DNA from: Poseidonibacter lekithochrous | GTDB lineage: Bacteria > Campylobacterota > Campylobacteria > Campylobacterales > Arcobacteraceae | Assembly: GCF_018861145.1 (NCBI RefSeq) | Contig: NZ_JAHKQT010000004.1 | Location: forward strand, 124,001-188,000 | Length of the DNA: 64,000 nucleotides | Direction: 5' to 3' | Shown: one piece after another, positions 1 to 7,773 of the stretch | Numbering within the stretch: position 1 is the stretch's first letter | Layout: every line of letters begins with the position of its first letter | Notes under the pieces: model-generated | What the model saw: the letters and a program-made list of their open reading frames with translations, nothing else | Database searches by the model: none | Told to the model about the DNA's origin: nothing | Translations under genes and position numbers: made by a program

Positions 1-41
1 TGTAATTGATGGATGGCAGTTGATTATTGGAAATCTAGCTC

Positions 42-62
42 AGTCCTTTAAGTGATGGGATT
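42..62. repeat. Short hairpin repeat, copy 1
   Basis: AGTCC, a short loop, then GATGGGATT. It resembles two further copies near 3422 and 5138. The stem here is imperfect and no T-run follows on either strand, so it may be a decayed terminator hairpin. No other feature is visible in bases 1-141 except the ribosome binding site of the next gene. Confidence 0.35.
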
Positions 63-141
63 AGCTGCTTTAAAAATTGTAATCTAATGTTTTTAGAGTA
101 TCCTTGTATAAAAAATTGTATATTTAAATAAGGAGTAATAT

Positions 142-1863
142 ATGGCTGTAGGAAAAGTTTGGTTCCCTAAAGAACTAGAAAATCATCTTAAAGAACTTCT
201 AACTAAAACGGGAGGGCAACCTCCTTTCTTAAATGTCACAGATTCAGATTGTAATATCTCATCTTCTATTCACATTCCAACTCATTATCCTCAACTAACT
301 GTTCCTAGTAAGAAAGATGGTGACTGGAATAAAGTTGCACTACATATAAATCATCTTAATAGAGCACTAGAAGGAATACCAGAGTTACGAGCACAAGGTA
401 CTCAAGAAGAAATGAAGATAGCACAATCATTAAATAACGAAATTGAATGGCTTGCTTCTGTTTCTATGTCTCTAATTAGTGATAAAAAACATAATAAACT
501 TTTACTATCACAAGTTAAGGAATTTATAGAATTAGATCATTCTAACAGTATAGAGGCTTCTCGTATATTTTTTGCATTTAGAATAAACAATAAAAGAGAA
601 CTGGGAATACCTCTATACGATGATGCATTCAAGCTATTCTCAAAGCATTTCAGAAATGAAACTGATAAAGCACTTCTTATAAATAAACGTATTAAGGAAG
701 TAGAAATAAGTACTTTACTAGGTAAAGTTAAAGCTTGTAAGATTCTTATAGAAGAACTCAAGTTGGATAAAAGTAAGTTCTATTTCAAAGAAACAAAATT
801 CGTCAAAGGTATTTCAAACTTAAAAAGTATAGACTACTATGATAGATTAGAGATTCAAAGACATAATACTTTTAACTCTTTTGATGATGCTTTTATTATT
901 ATAGATATTCAATTACCATTTCATATACCAATATCAGCGGGTGCTTATAAACTTAAAGAAGGTACGATCGTTTTAGAAAATAAAACCATTAGTAATATTA
1001 ATGCTTCTTTCGAATCAGAAGGTGAAACAAACATTGAATGTATGATGGATACAAATGGACTCTACAAAAACTCTTTCTTACAAGTTTTTATTAAAGGTAT
1101 ATATACCACAGATTTGAATCTGCCACCTACAAGTGACAAACTATATAAAAACTATAAAATATATCCTTCTTATATTAAAGATAGTGTAATTCTTATTAAC
1201 AAACTTATTGACTACATTCGTAAAGATAATGAACGATGTGATATTCCTGATGTAATACCTTCACATATTAATAAGATAACATTCACACAATACAATGAGA
1301 AAAAAGAAATTATAAAAAGACTTACACAAAGCTTGGAGTTTGTCAAGATTACTACAGGTATTCCAAATTTGGAATCTGAGATATTAAAGAATGAACAAAT
1401 TGTTACAGAACAACCTTTTCATACACAACTTCTAGAATCTGCAAAACTACATTTACTTCAACATAACTTTAGAAGGTCAATACTGGATTTCTGTGGTGCT
1501 TTCGAATCTTTTGTTTCTACTTTTATTGTAATAAAGTTACATTCATCAAAAGAAACTCTAAAAGAAAAGTTTCTTAGAACGTATAAAGACTCTTTAGATT
1601 CTGATGTTGAAGAAATGATAAGTAAGTTAAGTTCCTCTAATGACAATCCTTTTCATTTACCAATCAGAAAGCTAATTAAAAACTATATAAAAGAAAATCA
1701 TAAACCAAGTATTTGTAAAAAAGAAGTAGTAAAGATAACAAAAGTATTTGACTATAGAAATGATGCTGCTCATGGTAGACCTATAACAGGATTAGATTTA
1801 AATGAACTTGAATTGGCAATTGATACATTTGAAGAAATAGAAGAGTTATTTATAAATGAGTAA
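142..1863 (+). CDS. Protein of unknown function with HEPN-like C-terminal domain
   Basis: The function is not known. The last 140 residues or so (about 430-573) look helical and carry R539-N-D-A-A-H544, which fits the Rx4H catalytic motif of HEPN ribonuclease domains, with an acidic E455 on an earlier helix (AFESF). HEPN domains occur in toxins, defence proteins and RNA-processing enzymes. Residues 1-430 match no family I recognise; the stretch around 260-330 looks strand-rich. There is no signal peptide or membrane segment. The ATG start has AAGGAG six bases upstream. It is a single gene beside an integrase stump, so it is probably island cargo. RNase activity is inference from the motif only; a non-catalytic HEPN or Apea-like domain is possible. 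Confidence 0.6.
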   Translation: MAVGKVWFPKELENHLKELLTKTGGQPPFLNVTDSDCNISSSIHIPTHYPQLTVPSKKDGDWNKVALHINHLNRALEGIPELRAQGTQEEMKIAQSLNNEIEWLASVSMSLISDKKHNKLLLSQVKEFIELDHSNSIEASRIFFAFRINNKRELGIPLYDDAFKLFSKHFRNETDKALLINKRIKEVEISTLLGKVKACKILIEELKLDKSKFYFKETKFVKGISNLKSIDYYDRLEIQRHNTFNSFDDAFIIIDIQLPFHIPISAGAYKLKEGTIVLENKTISNINASFESEGETNIECMMDTNGLYKNSFLQVFIKGIYTTDLNLPPTSDKLYKNYKIYPSYIKDSVILINKLIDYIRKDNERCDIPDVIPSHINKITFTQYNEKKEIIKRLTQSLEFVKITTGIPNLESEILKNEQIVTEQPFHTQLLESAKLHLLQHNFRRSILDFCGAFESFVSTFIVIKLHSSKETLKEKFLRTYKDSLDSDVEEMISKLSSSNDNPFHLPIRKLIKNYIKENHKPSICKKEVVKITKVFDYRNDAAHGRPITGLDLNELELAIDTFEEIEELFINE

Positions 1864-1901
1864 TAATTAGTTAATAGAGATACAATAAAAGGAAGATAAC
1901 T

Positions 1902-1976
1902 ATGTTATTCCCTCTTTTATCTAATGATACTTCTAATTTAATCTTAATAGCATATGATGTAAAGTTAATAACGTGA
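1902..1976 (+). CDS. Possible 24-residue peptide
   Basis: A 24-codon frame (MLFPLLSNDTSN...) starts with ATG seven bases after a strong AAGGAAG ribosome binding site and ends in TGA. The middle is hydrophobic. It lies between the HEPN-like gene and the integrase stump. It could be a real small peptide or the start of a gene lost when the island decayed. Nothing beyond the ribosome binding site supports expression. Confidence 0.2.
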   Translation: MLFPLLSNDTSNLILIAYDVKLIT

Positions 1977-2034
1977 TTTTTATACATAAGTTCTTTTACA
2001 TTTCTAAACTCTATTTATATACAAGGAGTTTAAC

Positions 2035-2322
2035 TTGGCTTCAATTTATACATACAGAAATATACTTCATATGAATGTAAGAATAGATGGAAAACAATAC
2101 AGAAAATCAACAGGACTAGTTGATACAAAAGAGAATAAACAAAAAGTACAGTTTGAAATTATGCCAGGTTTTATAACTCAACTAAAAGAACCAACATCAA
2201 ATACTAAGCTAAAGTACTATATTGATAAGTTTCTTGAAGATAAAAAACATCTCTCTAAAGAAATACTTACAATAGGTAATAAACACACCATTGAGAAGTT
2301 GTCTAATAATCAAAGAATGTAA
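2035..2322 (+). pseudogene. Truncated tyrosine recombinase (integrase), N-terminal part only
   Basis: A 95-residue frame starts at TTG with AAGGAG upstream. Residues 1-30 have the pattern of an arm-type DNA-binding domain of phage-like integrases (short strands, then an RIDGKQYRKSTG turn). Residues 60-80 resemble the start of the core-binding domain (YIDKFLEDKK). The catalytic domain with its R-H-R-Y residues is absent, and I could not find it downstream, so the gene is a stump and cannot recombine DNA. It marks the neighbourhood, with the HEPN-like and DUF4214 genes, as a decayed integrative element. The assignment rests on a short region. Confidence 0.6.
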
Positions 2323-2359
2323 ACTTATTAAAAACTTAGAGCTAAGCTAAAAAATATCT

Positions 2360-2387
2360 AAATTAAACCCTTTAAAAGGTTTAATTT
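2360..2387. terminator. Perfect 10-bp hairpin after the integrase stump
   Basis: AAATTAAACC, an 8-base loop and GGTTTAATTT form a perfect inverted repeat. It lies 38 bases after the stump's stop codon. The T-run is weak on both strands, so it may be a terminator left from the former island. The rest of 2323-2578 is AT-rich with no gene visible. Confidence 0.5.
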
Positions 2388-2578
2388 AGTAAATAAGCCA
2401 AACTAGCATGCTCCATGTTCACATAAAAATTTATTATTAAAAAATAACACTACTCATGCTTTAAAGTATAACTGTGTAAGCTAATTTATAAAATAACTTA
2501 GTTTAACATCTAAATAAGTTTATTAATAACTTTAATAATATATAATTATTAAATAATTTATTAATAAAAGGAAGTATC

Positions 2579-3373
2579 ATGGCTTTTTCAGAAAATCAAA
2601 GCTCTATAGCAGAATTATATATAGCAGCTTTAGGAAGATCACCAGAGAAAAGCGGATTAGATTATTGGGTAAGTGAATTAGAAGCTGGTAGAAAAACACT
2701 AATTGAAATTCAAGATAATTTTTTTGACACAAATATTTCTGAAGTTGCTGCAAGATTCCCAGTAGGAACTACTTCAACACAATTTGTTGAAAGTGTTTAT
2801 GTAAATGTATTTGGAAGAGCCTCTGATGAAGGTGGATTAAATTATTGGGCTAATCGATTAGATTTACCTGCAAGTGATGAAAATCATTTATCAACTTCTA
2901 CATTAATGACTACAATGTTATCTATAGCTAAAGATCCTGCTAATTCGATTGATGGTGCTGTTCTTGCTGATAATCTTTCTGATGCTCAAACTTCTTATGA
3001 GAACTCATTAATTTCAGTTGAAAATGGTTTTATTGAAGAATGGATAAATGGTAAAACATTATATGGTGCATTTGATTGGGGTTTAGATGGCTGGACATAC
3101 GCTGAAACAAGTTTTGAAAATGGTATAGTGAGTTTTGCCCAAACAATTGATGGTAATTTTAGTGAAAATTATACATTAACAAGTAATGGAGGAATTTATG
3201 TAACGAATAATGAAGGTAGTTTTATTTGGAGTATAGAAGAAATTACGAATGATTATATTCGGGTAACACCTCAAGCAGCAGAAAAAGATTATTTATTTTT
3301 TGAACCTGAAGGAGCCTATGATTTGGTTGAAAATAATGGTATTCTTGAGTTAGTTGATTCTATAATACTATAG
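2579..3373 (+). CDS. DUF4214 domain protein
   Basis: Residues 5-55 and 65-115 are two copies of a helical unit with the DUF4214 signature: YIAALGRSPEKSGLDYW and YVNVFGRASDEGGLNYW. In this family such units often sit in large secreted or surface proteins, many exported by type I secretion. Here there is no N-terminal signal, and the C-terminal 100 residues (about 165-264) are a strand-rich, acidic, tryptophan-containing domain that I do not recognise. The protein is acidic and has no cysteine, which fits an exported protein. No type I secretion genes lie in the window. The ATG follows AAAGGAAG. It is a single gene in the accessory patch. Export is inference. Confidence 0.75.
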   Translation: MAFSENQSSIAELYIAALGRSPEKSGLDYWVSELEAGRKTLIEIQDNFFDTNISEVAARFPVGTTSTQFVESVYVNVFGRASDEGGLNYWANRLDLPASDENHLSTSTLMTTMLSIAKDPANSIDGAVLADNLSDAQTSYENSLISVENGFIEEWINGKTLYGAFDWGLDGWTYAETSFENGIVSFAQTIDGNFSENYTLTSNGGIYVTNNEGSFIWSIEEITNDYIRVTPQAAEKDYLFFEPEGAYDLVENNGILELVDSIIL

Positions 3374-3421
3374 AGAAATAAAAATAATCTAAACTCCTAT
3401 TCTTAATAAATAAAAAGACAT

Positions 3422-3446
3422 AGTCCAATCCTTCAAATGATGGGCT
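3422..3446. repeat. Short hairpin repeat, copy 2
   Basis: AGTCC-A-ATC pairs with GAT-GGGCT around an 8-base loop, with one bulged A. It sits between the DUF4214 gene and pgm and resembles the copies at 42 and 5138. Like copy 1, it is followed by CTTTAAAAATT within about 12 bases. It may be a terminator relic. Confidence 0.4.
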
Positions 3447-3486
3447 TTAAAAATTAAAAATAATTAAATTAAAAAAAGGACTGAAC

Positions 3487-5127
3487 TTGGTACATGAATT
3501 AGCAGGAAAGAAAGCACCTAAAGAGATACTTGAAAATATAGACGCATTAGTAGAAGCTTATTATACTAATGAACCAGATGTAAAAGAACAAACACAAAAA
3601 GTAAGTTTTGGAACTTCTGGACATAGAGGAAGCTCAATAAAATCTAGTTTCAATGAAAATCATATTTTAGCAATAACTCAAGCACTTTGTGAATATAGAA
3701 AAAAAACTGGAATTATAGGGGTGATGCATATAGGAATAGATACTCATGCCTTATCAATACCTGCTCAAATTACAGCATTGCAAGTATTTCTAGCAAATGA
3801 AGTACCATGTAAAATAGCAGTAAATAAAGAATATACACCTACTCCTATTTTATCTTTTACTATTTTAGAATCAAATAAAAATAGTAATGTTTTAAATGAT
3901 GGTGTTGTTATAACTCCTTCACATAATCCACCATCAGATGGGGGATTTAAATATAATATGCCAAATGGTGGACCAGCAGATACTGATGTAACTTCTCTTA
4001 TTGAAAATAGAGCAAATGAAATACTTTTAAACGATCTAAAAGACGTTAAAGCAATAGATAAAGATAAAATATTTACATCTAAGTTCTTAGAATTATATGA
4101 TTTTATAACACCTTATGTAAAAGCATTAAACACTATAATTGATATGAATAGTATTAAAGAGGCTGATATTAAAATTGGAGTTGATCCCTTAGGTGGTTCG
4201 GGACTAGAAGTTTACAAAAAGATAAAAGATATCTATAAAATTGAGCTTGATATTGTAAATGAGAAAATTGACCCTACTTTCTCTTTTATGTCTTGTGATC
4301 ATGATGGTAAAATAAGAATGGATTGTTCTTCTCCATATGCTATGTCATCACTAATTGCACTATCAGAAAAATACGATATTGCCTTTGCTAATGATCCTGA
4401 TTTTGATAGACATGGGATTGTTACAAAAAGTGTAGGACTTATGAATCCAAATCACTATTTATCAGTTGTTATTTGGTATCTATTTTCAAGTAGAGACTGG
4501 GGAGAAGAAGCAGCTGTTGGTAAAACTTTAGTTTCAAGTTCAATGATTGATAAAGTTGTTAATTCTTTAGAAAAAAAGCTCTTTGAAGTGCCTGTAGGTT
4601 TTAAATGGTTTGTGGAAGGTTTATACAATGGGACTTTAGCTTTTGGTGGAGAAGAAAGTGCTGGAGCATCATTTTTAAGAAAAGATGGAAGTGTATGGTC
4701 TACTGATAAGGATGGAATTATTTTAAATCTTTTAGCAGCTGAAATAACTTCAAAATTGAAAAAAGACCCGGGTGAAATTTATAAGGAGTTTGAAGAAAGA
4801 TTTGGAAAGTCTTATTATAGGAGAGTTGATGCTCCCGCTAGTTTTGAACAAAAAGCAAAATTAAAAAATCTTAGTGTTGAAGATATTACATCTAAAATTT
4901 TAGCAAATGAAAAAATAGAAAATATTTACACAAAAGCAAGTGGAAATAATGCAAGTATTGGTGGACTTAAAGTTACTACTAAAAATGGCTGGTTCGCTGC
5001 ACGTCCTTCAGGAACAGAAGATATATACAAAATATATGCTGAGAGTTTTATAGATGAAAAACATCTAGAACTACTAATTAAAGAAGCCCAAGATTTAGTT
5101 AATAAAAGCATAGAGTCTGGTAATTAG
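3487..5127 (+). CDS. pgm: Phosphoglucomutase (alpha-D-glucose phosphate-specific)
   Basis: Interconverts glucose 1-phosphate and glucose 6-phosphate in the cytoplasm, linking glycolysis to sugar nucleotide and glycogen metabolism. The 546-residue length equals that of the E. coli enzyme. Visible motifs are SFGTSGHRG near residue 40, the phosphoserine loop T-P-S145-H-N-P-P, the Mg-binding loop D303-P-D-F-D-R-H, the sugar-binding GGEESAG stretch, and the phosphate-binding RPSGTED near the C-terminus. The start is TTG, preceded by AAAAAAAGGA. It is the first clear core gene after the accessory patch and has no operon partner. All catalytic residues are present. Confidence 0.95.
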   Translation: MVHELAGKKAPKEILENIDALVEAYYTNEPDVKEQTQKVSFGTSGHRGSSIKSSFNENHILAITQALCEYRKKTGIIGVMHIGIDTHALSIPAQITALQVFLANEVPCKIAVNKEYTPTPILSFTILESNKNSNVLNDGVVITPSHNPPSDGGFKYNMPNGGPADTDVTSLIENRANEILLNDLKDVKAIDKDKIFTSKFLELYDFITPYVKALNTIIDMNSIKEADIKIGVDPLGGSGLEVYKKIKDIYKIELDIVNEKIDPTFSFMSCDHDGKIRMDCSSPYAMSSLIALSEKYDIAFANDPDFDRHGIVTKSVGLMNPNHYLSVVIWYLFSSRDWGEEAAVGKTLVSSSMIDKVVNSLEKKLFEVPVGFKWFVEGLYNGTLAFGGEESAGASFLRKDGSVWSTDKDGIILNLLAAEITSKLKKDPGEIYKEFEERFGKSYYRRVDAPASFEQKAKLKNLSVEDITSKILANEKIENIYTKASGNNASIGGLKVTTKNGWFAARPSGTEDIYKIYAESFIDEKHLELLIKEAQDLVNKSIESGN

Positions 5128-5131
5128 AGAT

Positions 5132-5159
5132 AAAAAAAGTCCATCTTTAGTGATGGGCT
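5132..5159 (-). terminator. Rho-independent terminator (hairpin repeat copy 3)
   Basis: On the minus strand AGCCCATC, a 6-base loop and GATGGACT are followed by seven T. This is a good terminator for minus-strand transcription arriving from the slyD-like pseudogene. It also lies just after the pgm stop codon and may end that transcript less efficiently. Confidence 0.65.
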
Positions 5160-5176
5160 ATATTTAAAATATAAAT

Positions 5177-5460
5177 TTAAAGAAGAAAATCAATTTTCAC
5201 TTTATAATCTAAATCTTTTCCTGTTAAGGGATGATTAAAATCAACAGTTACTTCTTTGTCATTAATTTTTTTATAATAATCTGAGTAAGCTCGCCATCTT
5301 TATCTTCACCTTGAATTTGCATACCAACTTTTAAGTCTTTCATATTTGCAAACTCTTCCATAAGCTTTAGCAGATGGAACTCCTATAGTTGCCCTACTCC
5401 AAATGAGAATTCAAAAGATTTATTACTTCTACTTCCATCAACTAGCTCACCATTAACATA
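5177..5460 (-). pseudogene. Degraded SlyD-type FKBP peptidyl-prolyl isomerase
   Basis: This stretch has no intact frame, but the minus strand spells pieces of a SlyD-type prolyl isomerase in order. First comes NGELVDGSRSNKSFEF then FGVGQL and a stop. After a shift come EEFANMKDLKVGMQIQ and GEDKDGEL. After one more single-base shift come NDKEVTVDFNHPLTGK and DLDYKVKIDFLL and a stop. The NHPLAGK-type motif is diagnostic of SlyD-like FKBPs. The part around the AYG motif and the N-terminal start are missing, and an in-frame stop lies just upstream. The remnant is followed by its own terminator. It fills most of the 509-base gap between pgm and the efflux operon. Confidence 0.85.
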
Positions 5461-5599
5461 TTAATTAGATAAATCTTTATATAAGAAACTTATTTAGATT
5501 TAAAATAAGTAAATTTTATAATATAAATAACAAGTAGATATATAACTTTTTTTAATAATAAACAACTAGGATTTGACTCTATATTTTACTTATTTACTG

Positions 5600-5605
5600 T
5601 ATAAT
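5600..5605 (+). promoter_or_regulatory. Likely -10 box of the RND efflux operon
   Basis: TATAAT directly preceded by TG, 31 bases before the tolC-like start codon. A TTGACT lies 21 bases upstream, which is too far for a standard spacer, so only the -10 is claimed. Confidence 0.5.
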
Positions 5606-5636
5606 CTTACAAAAACATACATAGGAAAAATTCAAT

Positions 5637-7010
5637 ATGCATAAGATATACTTATCATTATTACTTACATCATTTACTTATGCTCAAACAATTAATTTTA
5701 ATGATGCTTTAACCCTTACTTTTAAGAATAATAAAGACTTAAAAAAACAAAAATTAAATATTAATTTAGCAAAAGTAAACATAGAAAATGTAAATGCACT
5801 TTCTTATGGAAAACTTTCATTTGAAGAACAAGTCAATAGAACAAATCATGCAGGCTATGTTTTTAACTCAAAACTTTCCTCAAGAGAGGCTAGTTTTAAT
5901 GATTTTGGTGCAATTGAATATATAGGACCAAACGCAGTAACTGTTCAACCAGAAAATCTAAACAATCCAAAAGATAGAAATAACTTCAATACAAAATTAA
6001 ATTATGATGTGCCATTATTTACAGGGTTCAAACTTTCAAATCAAAAAGAGATATTAAAACTTCAACATAAAGCAAATGAAGTAAAATATAACCTAAACAA
6101 AAGACAAGTATCTTATGAAGTTTTAAAAGCTTATAATAGCGCTGTAGTAGCAAAAGAGTTTATTCAAGCTTCAAAAAAAGCTAAAGAATCAATATCTTTT
6201 ATAGTTAAATCAGCAAATGCCTTTCATAAAGAAGGTTTAATTACAAAAATTGATGTTAAACAGGCCCAAGTTCATAACTTAAATATAAATGCAAAATACC
6301 TAGAAGCACAAAATAAGTTTGAACTTGCTCTTGCTTATCTTAAGTTTCTAACATCAAAAAATGAAATAAACGATGTAGAAAACTTAACATATATAGAAAT
6401 AGAAGATTCAAATTTTGATAACTTATATAAAAAAGCTTTAGAAAATGCAGATGAATTAAAAATGCAAAATATAAATAATAAGGCAAAAAAGAAAAATATA
6501 GAGATTTCAAAAGCTGATTACTATCCTACAATTTATTCGCATTTAGAATATGGTTTTAATGATGATAAATTAACACTAGATAGCCAAAAAGATTATTACA
6601 ATGCAGTAATAGGACTAAAATATACTATCTTTGACAATACTAGAGATATAGAAAAACAAAAGAGTCAAATAGAATATAAAAAATCTCTTTTAGATTATGA
6701 AAAATTACAAGAAGCAATTAAATTAGAATTAAAAAAATCACTTCTTGATTTAAATTCAAAAGAAAAAATTTTGAAAGAAAAGAAAGAAACACTTGTTTTA
6801 GCAAATGATATTTATAAACAATCACAGCTTATGTATAAAAATCACTTAATAGCAATGACAGACTTATTAGCTCAAGAAGCAAGTTTAAGAAATATACAAG
6901 CTGAGCTAATAGTTGCAAAATATGAAAAGTCTTTAGCTCTTGCTAAAATAAATCTCATAAGTGGAAATAGTTTTGTAGAAAATAACACAATTTTAAAGGT
7001 AATAAAATGA
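5637..7010 (+). CDS. TolC-family outer membrane efflux protein
   Basis: Outer membrane channel of a tripartite efflux pump. Residues 1-16 are a signal peptide ending in TYA-QT. The mature part has two long alpha-helical coiled-coil halves, as in the TolC/OEP fold, with the duplicated pattern of helical hairpins (about 145-235 and 335-435) separated by short strand segments. The 457-residue length is normal for the family. The stop overlaps the start of the adaptor gene (ATGA), so the two are translationally coupled. It heads an operon of channel, adaptor and permease. The substrate cannot be read from the sequence. Confidence 0.9.
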   Translation: MHKIYLSLLLTSFTYAQTINFNDALTLTFKNNKDLKKQKLNINLAKVNIENVNALSYGKLSFEEQVNRTNHAGYVFNSKLSSREASFNDFGAIEYIGPNAVTVQPENLNNPKDRNNFNTKLNYDVPLFTGFKLSNQKEILKLQHKANEVKYNLNKRQVSYEVLKAYNSAVVAKEFIQASKKAKESISFIVKSANAFHKEGLITKIDVKQAQVHNLNINAKYLEAQNKFELALAYLKFLTSKNEINDVENLTYIEIEDSNFDNLYKKALENADELKMQNINNKAKKKNIEISKADYYPTIYSHLEYGFNDDKLTLDSQKDYYNAVIGLKYTIFDNTRDIEKQKSQIEYKKSLLDYEKLQEAIKLELKKSLLDLNSKEKILKEKKETLVLANDIYKQSQLMYKNHLIAMTDLLAQEASLRNIQAELIVAKYEKSLALAKINLISGNSFVENNTILKVIK

Positions 7011-7765
7011 TAAAAAGTATATTAATAATTTGTATTTCATCTGTTTTTATTTTTGCAAATAATATTGAGTTATCAGGAACAGTAATTTCTGATAATGAAA
7101 AAGTAATTACAAGTAGAAATATGGGTTTTATAAAAGAAGTATATGTAAGTGAAGGCTCATTTGTAAAAAAAGGTGAGTTACTTTATGAAATTGATTCTTC
7201 AAGTGTTGATTCTTCAAAACAAGAAGCCTTGCTAAATCTTAAAATACAAGAAAATAAACTTAACAATATTCAAGTAAATTACAATAGATATAAAAGATTA
7301 TATGAACAAGATTTAGTTCCTAAATATGACCTTGAGCAATTAGAACTTAATCTTTTAAATATAAAAAATATGATTTTAATTGCAAAAGCAAAACTAAAAG
7401 AAGTAAATTTTCAATATAACTACTTAAAAATAAAAGCACCTAATGATGGATTAATTATAAAAAAATCCATAAAAGCAGGTGAGATGTCTATGCCAAGTGC
7501 CCCTGCACTAATTCTTTCAGATCTTTCAAGTTTAAAAATAAAAACTGATATTTCAGAAAATAACTTAAGTAAAATCAAACTAAAACAAGAAGTAAAAGTT
7601 TATATACCTTCAATATCTTTAGAAACGACTGGTAGTATTGATGCAATAATTCCAAGTATAAATACAGTTACTCACTCTTTTATCTTAAAAATTTCATTTG
7701 ATAAAAAAAAGTCTGTGATTTATCCTGGTATGTATTCTAAACTAATTATTGAACCTTTAAACTAA
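7007..7765 (+). CDS. RND efflux periplasmic adaptor (membrane fusion protein)
   Basis: Bridges the inner-membrane permease and the outer-membrane channel. Residues 1-17 are a hydrophobic export signal. A biotinyl-lipoyl-like half motif (GFIKEVYVSEGSFVKKGELL, about 43-62) is followed by a coiled-coil hairpin (about 70-135), the second lipoyl half (IKAPNDGLIIKK) and a beta-barrel. At 252 residues it is short for an adaptor (usually 350-400) and lacks most of the C-terminal membrane-proximal domain. The short form is compatible with heavy-metal or HAE-type RND systems, but I cannot place it further. The start overlaps the tolC-like stop, and the gene ends 8 bases before the permease. Confidence 0.88.
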   Translation: MIKSILIICISSVFIFANNIELSGTVISDNEKVITSRNMGFIKEVYVSEGSFVKKGELLYEIDSSSVDSSKQEALLNLKIQENKLNNIQVNYNRYKRLYEQDLVPKYDLEQLELNLLNIKNMILIAKAKLKEVNFQYNYLKIKAPNDGLIIKKSIKAGEMSMPSAPALILSDLSSLKIKTDISENNLSKIKLKQEVKVYIPSISLETTGSIDAIIPSINTVTHSFILKISFDKKKSVIYPGMYSKLIIEPLN

Positions 7766-7773
7766 GGCTTTAA

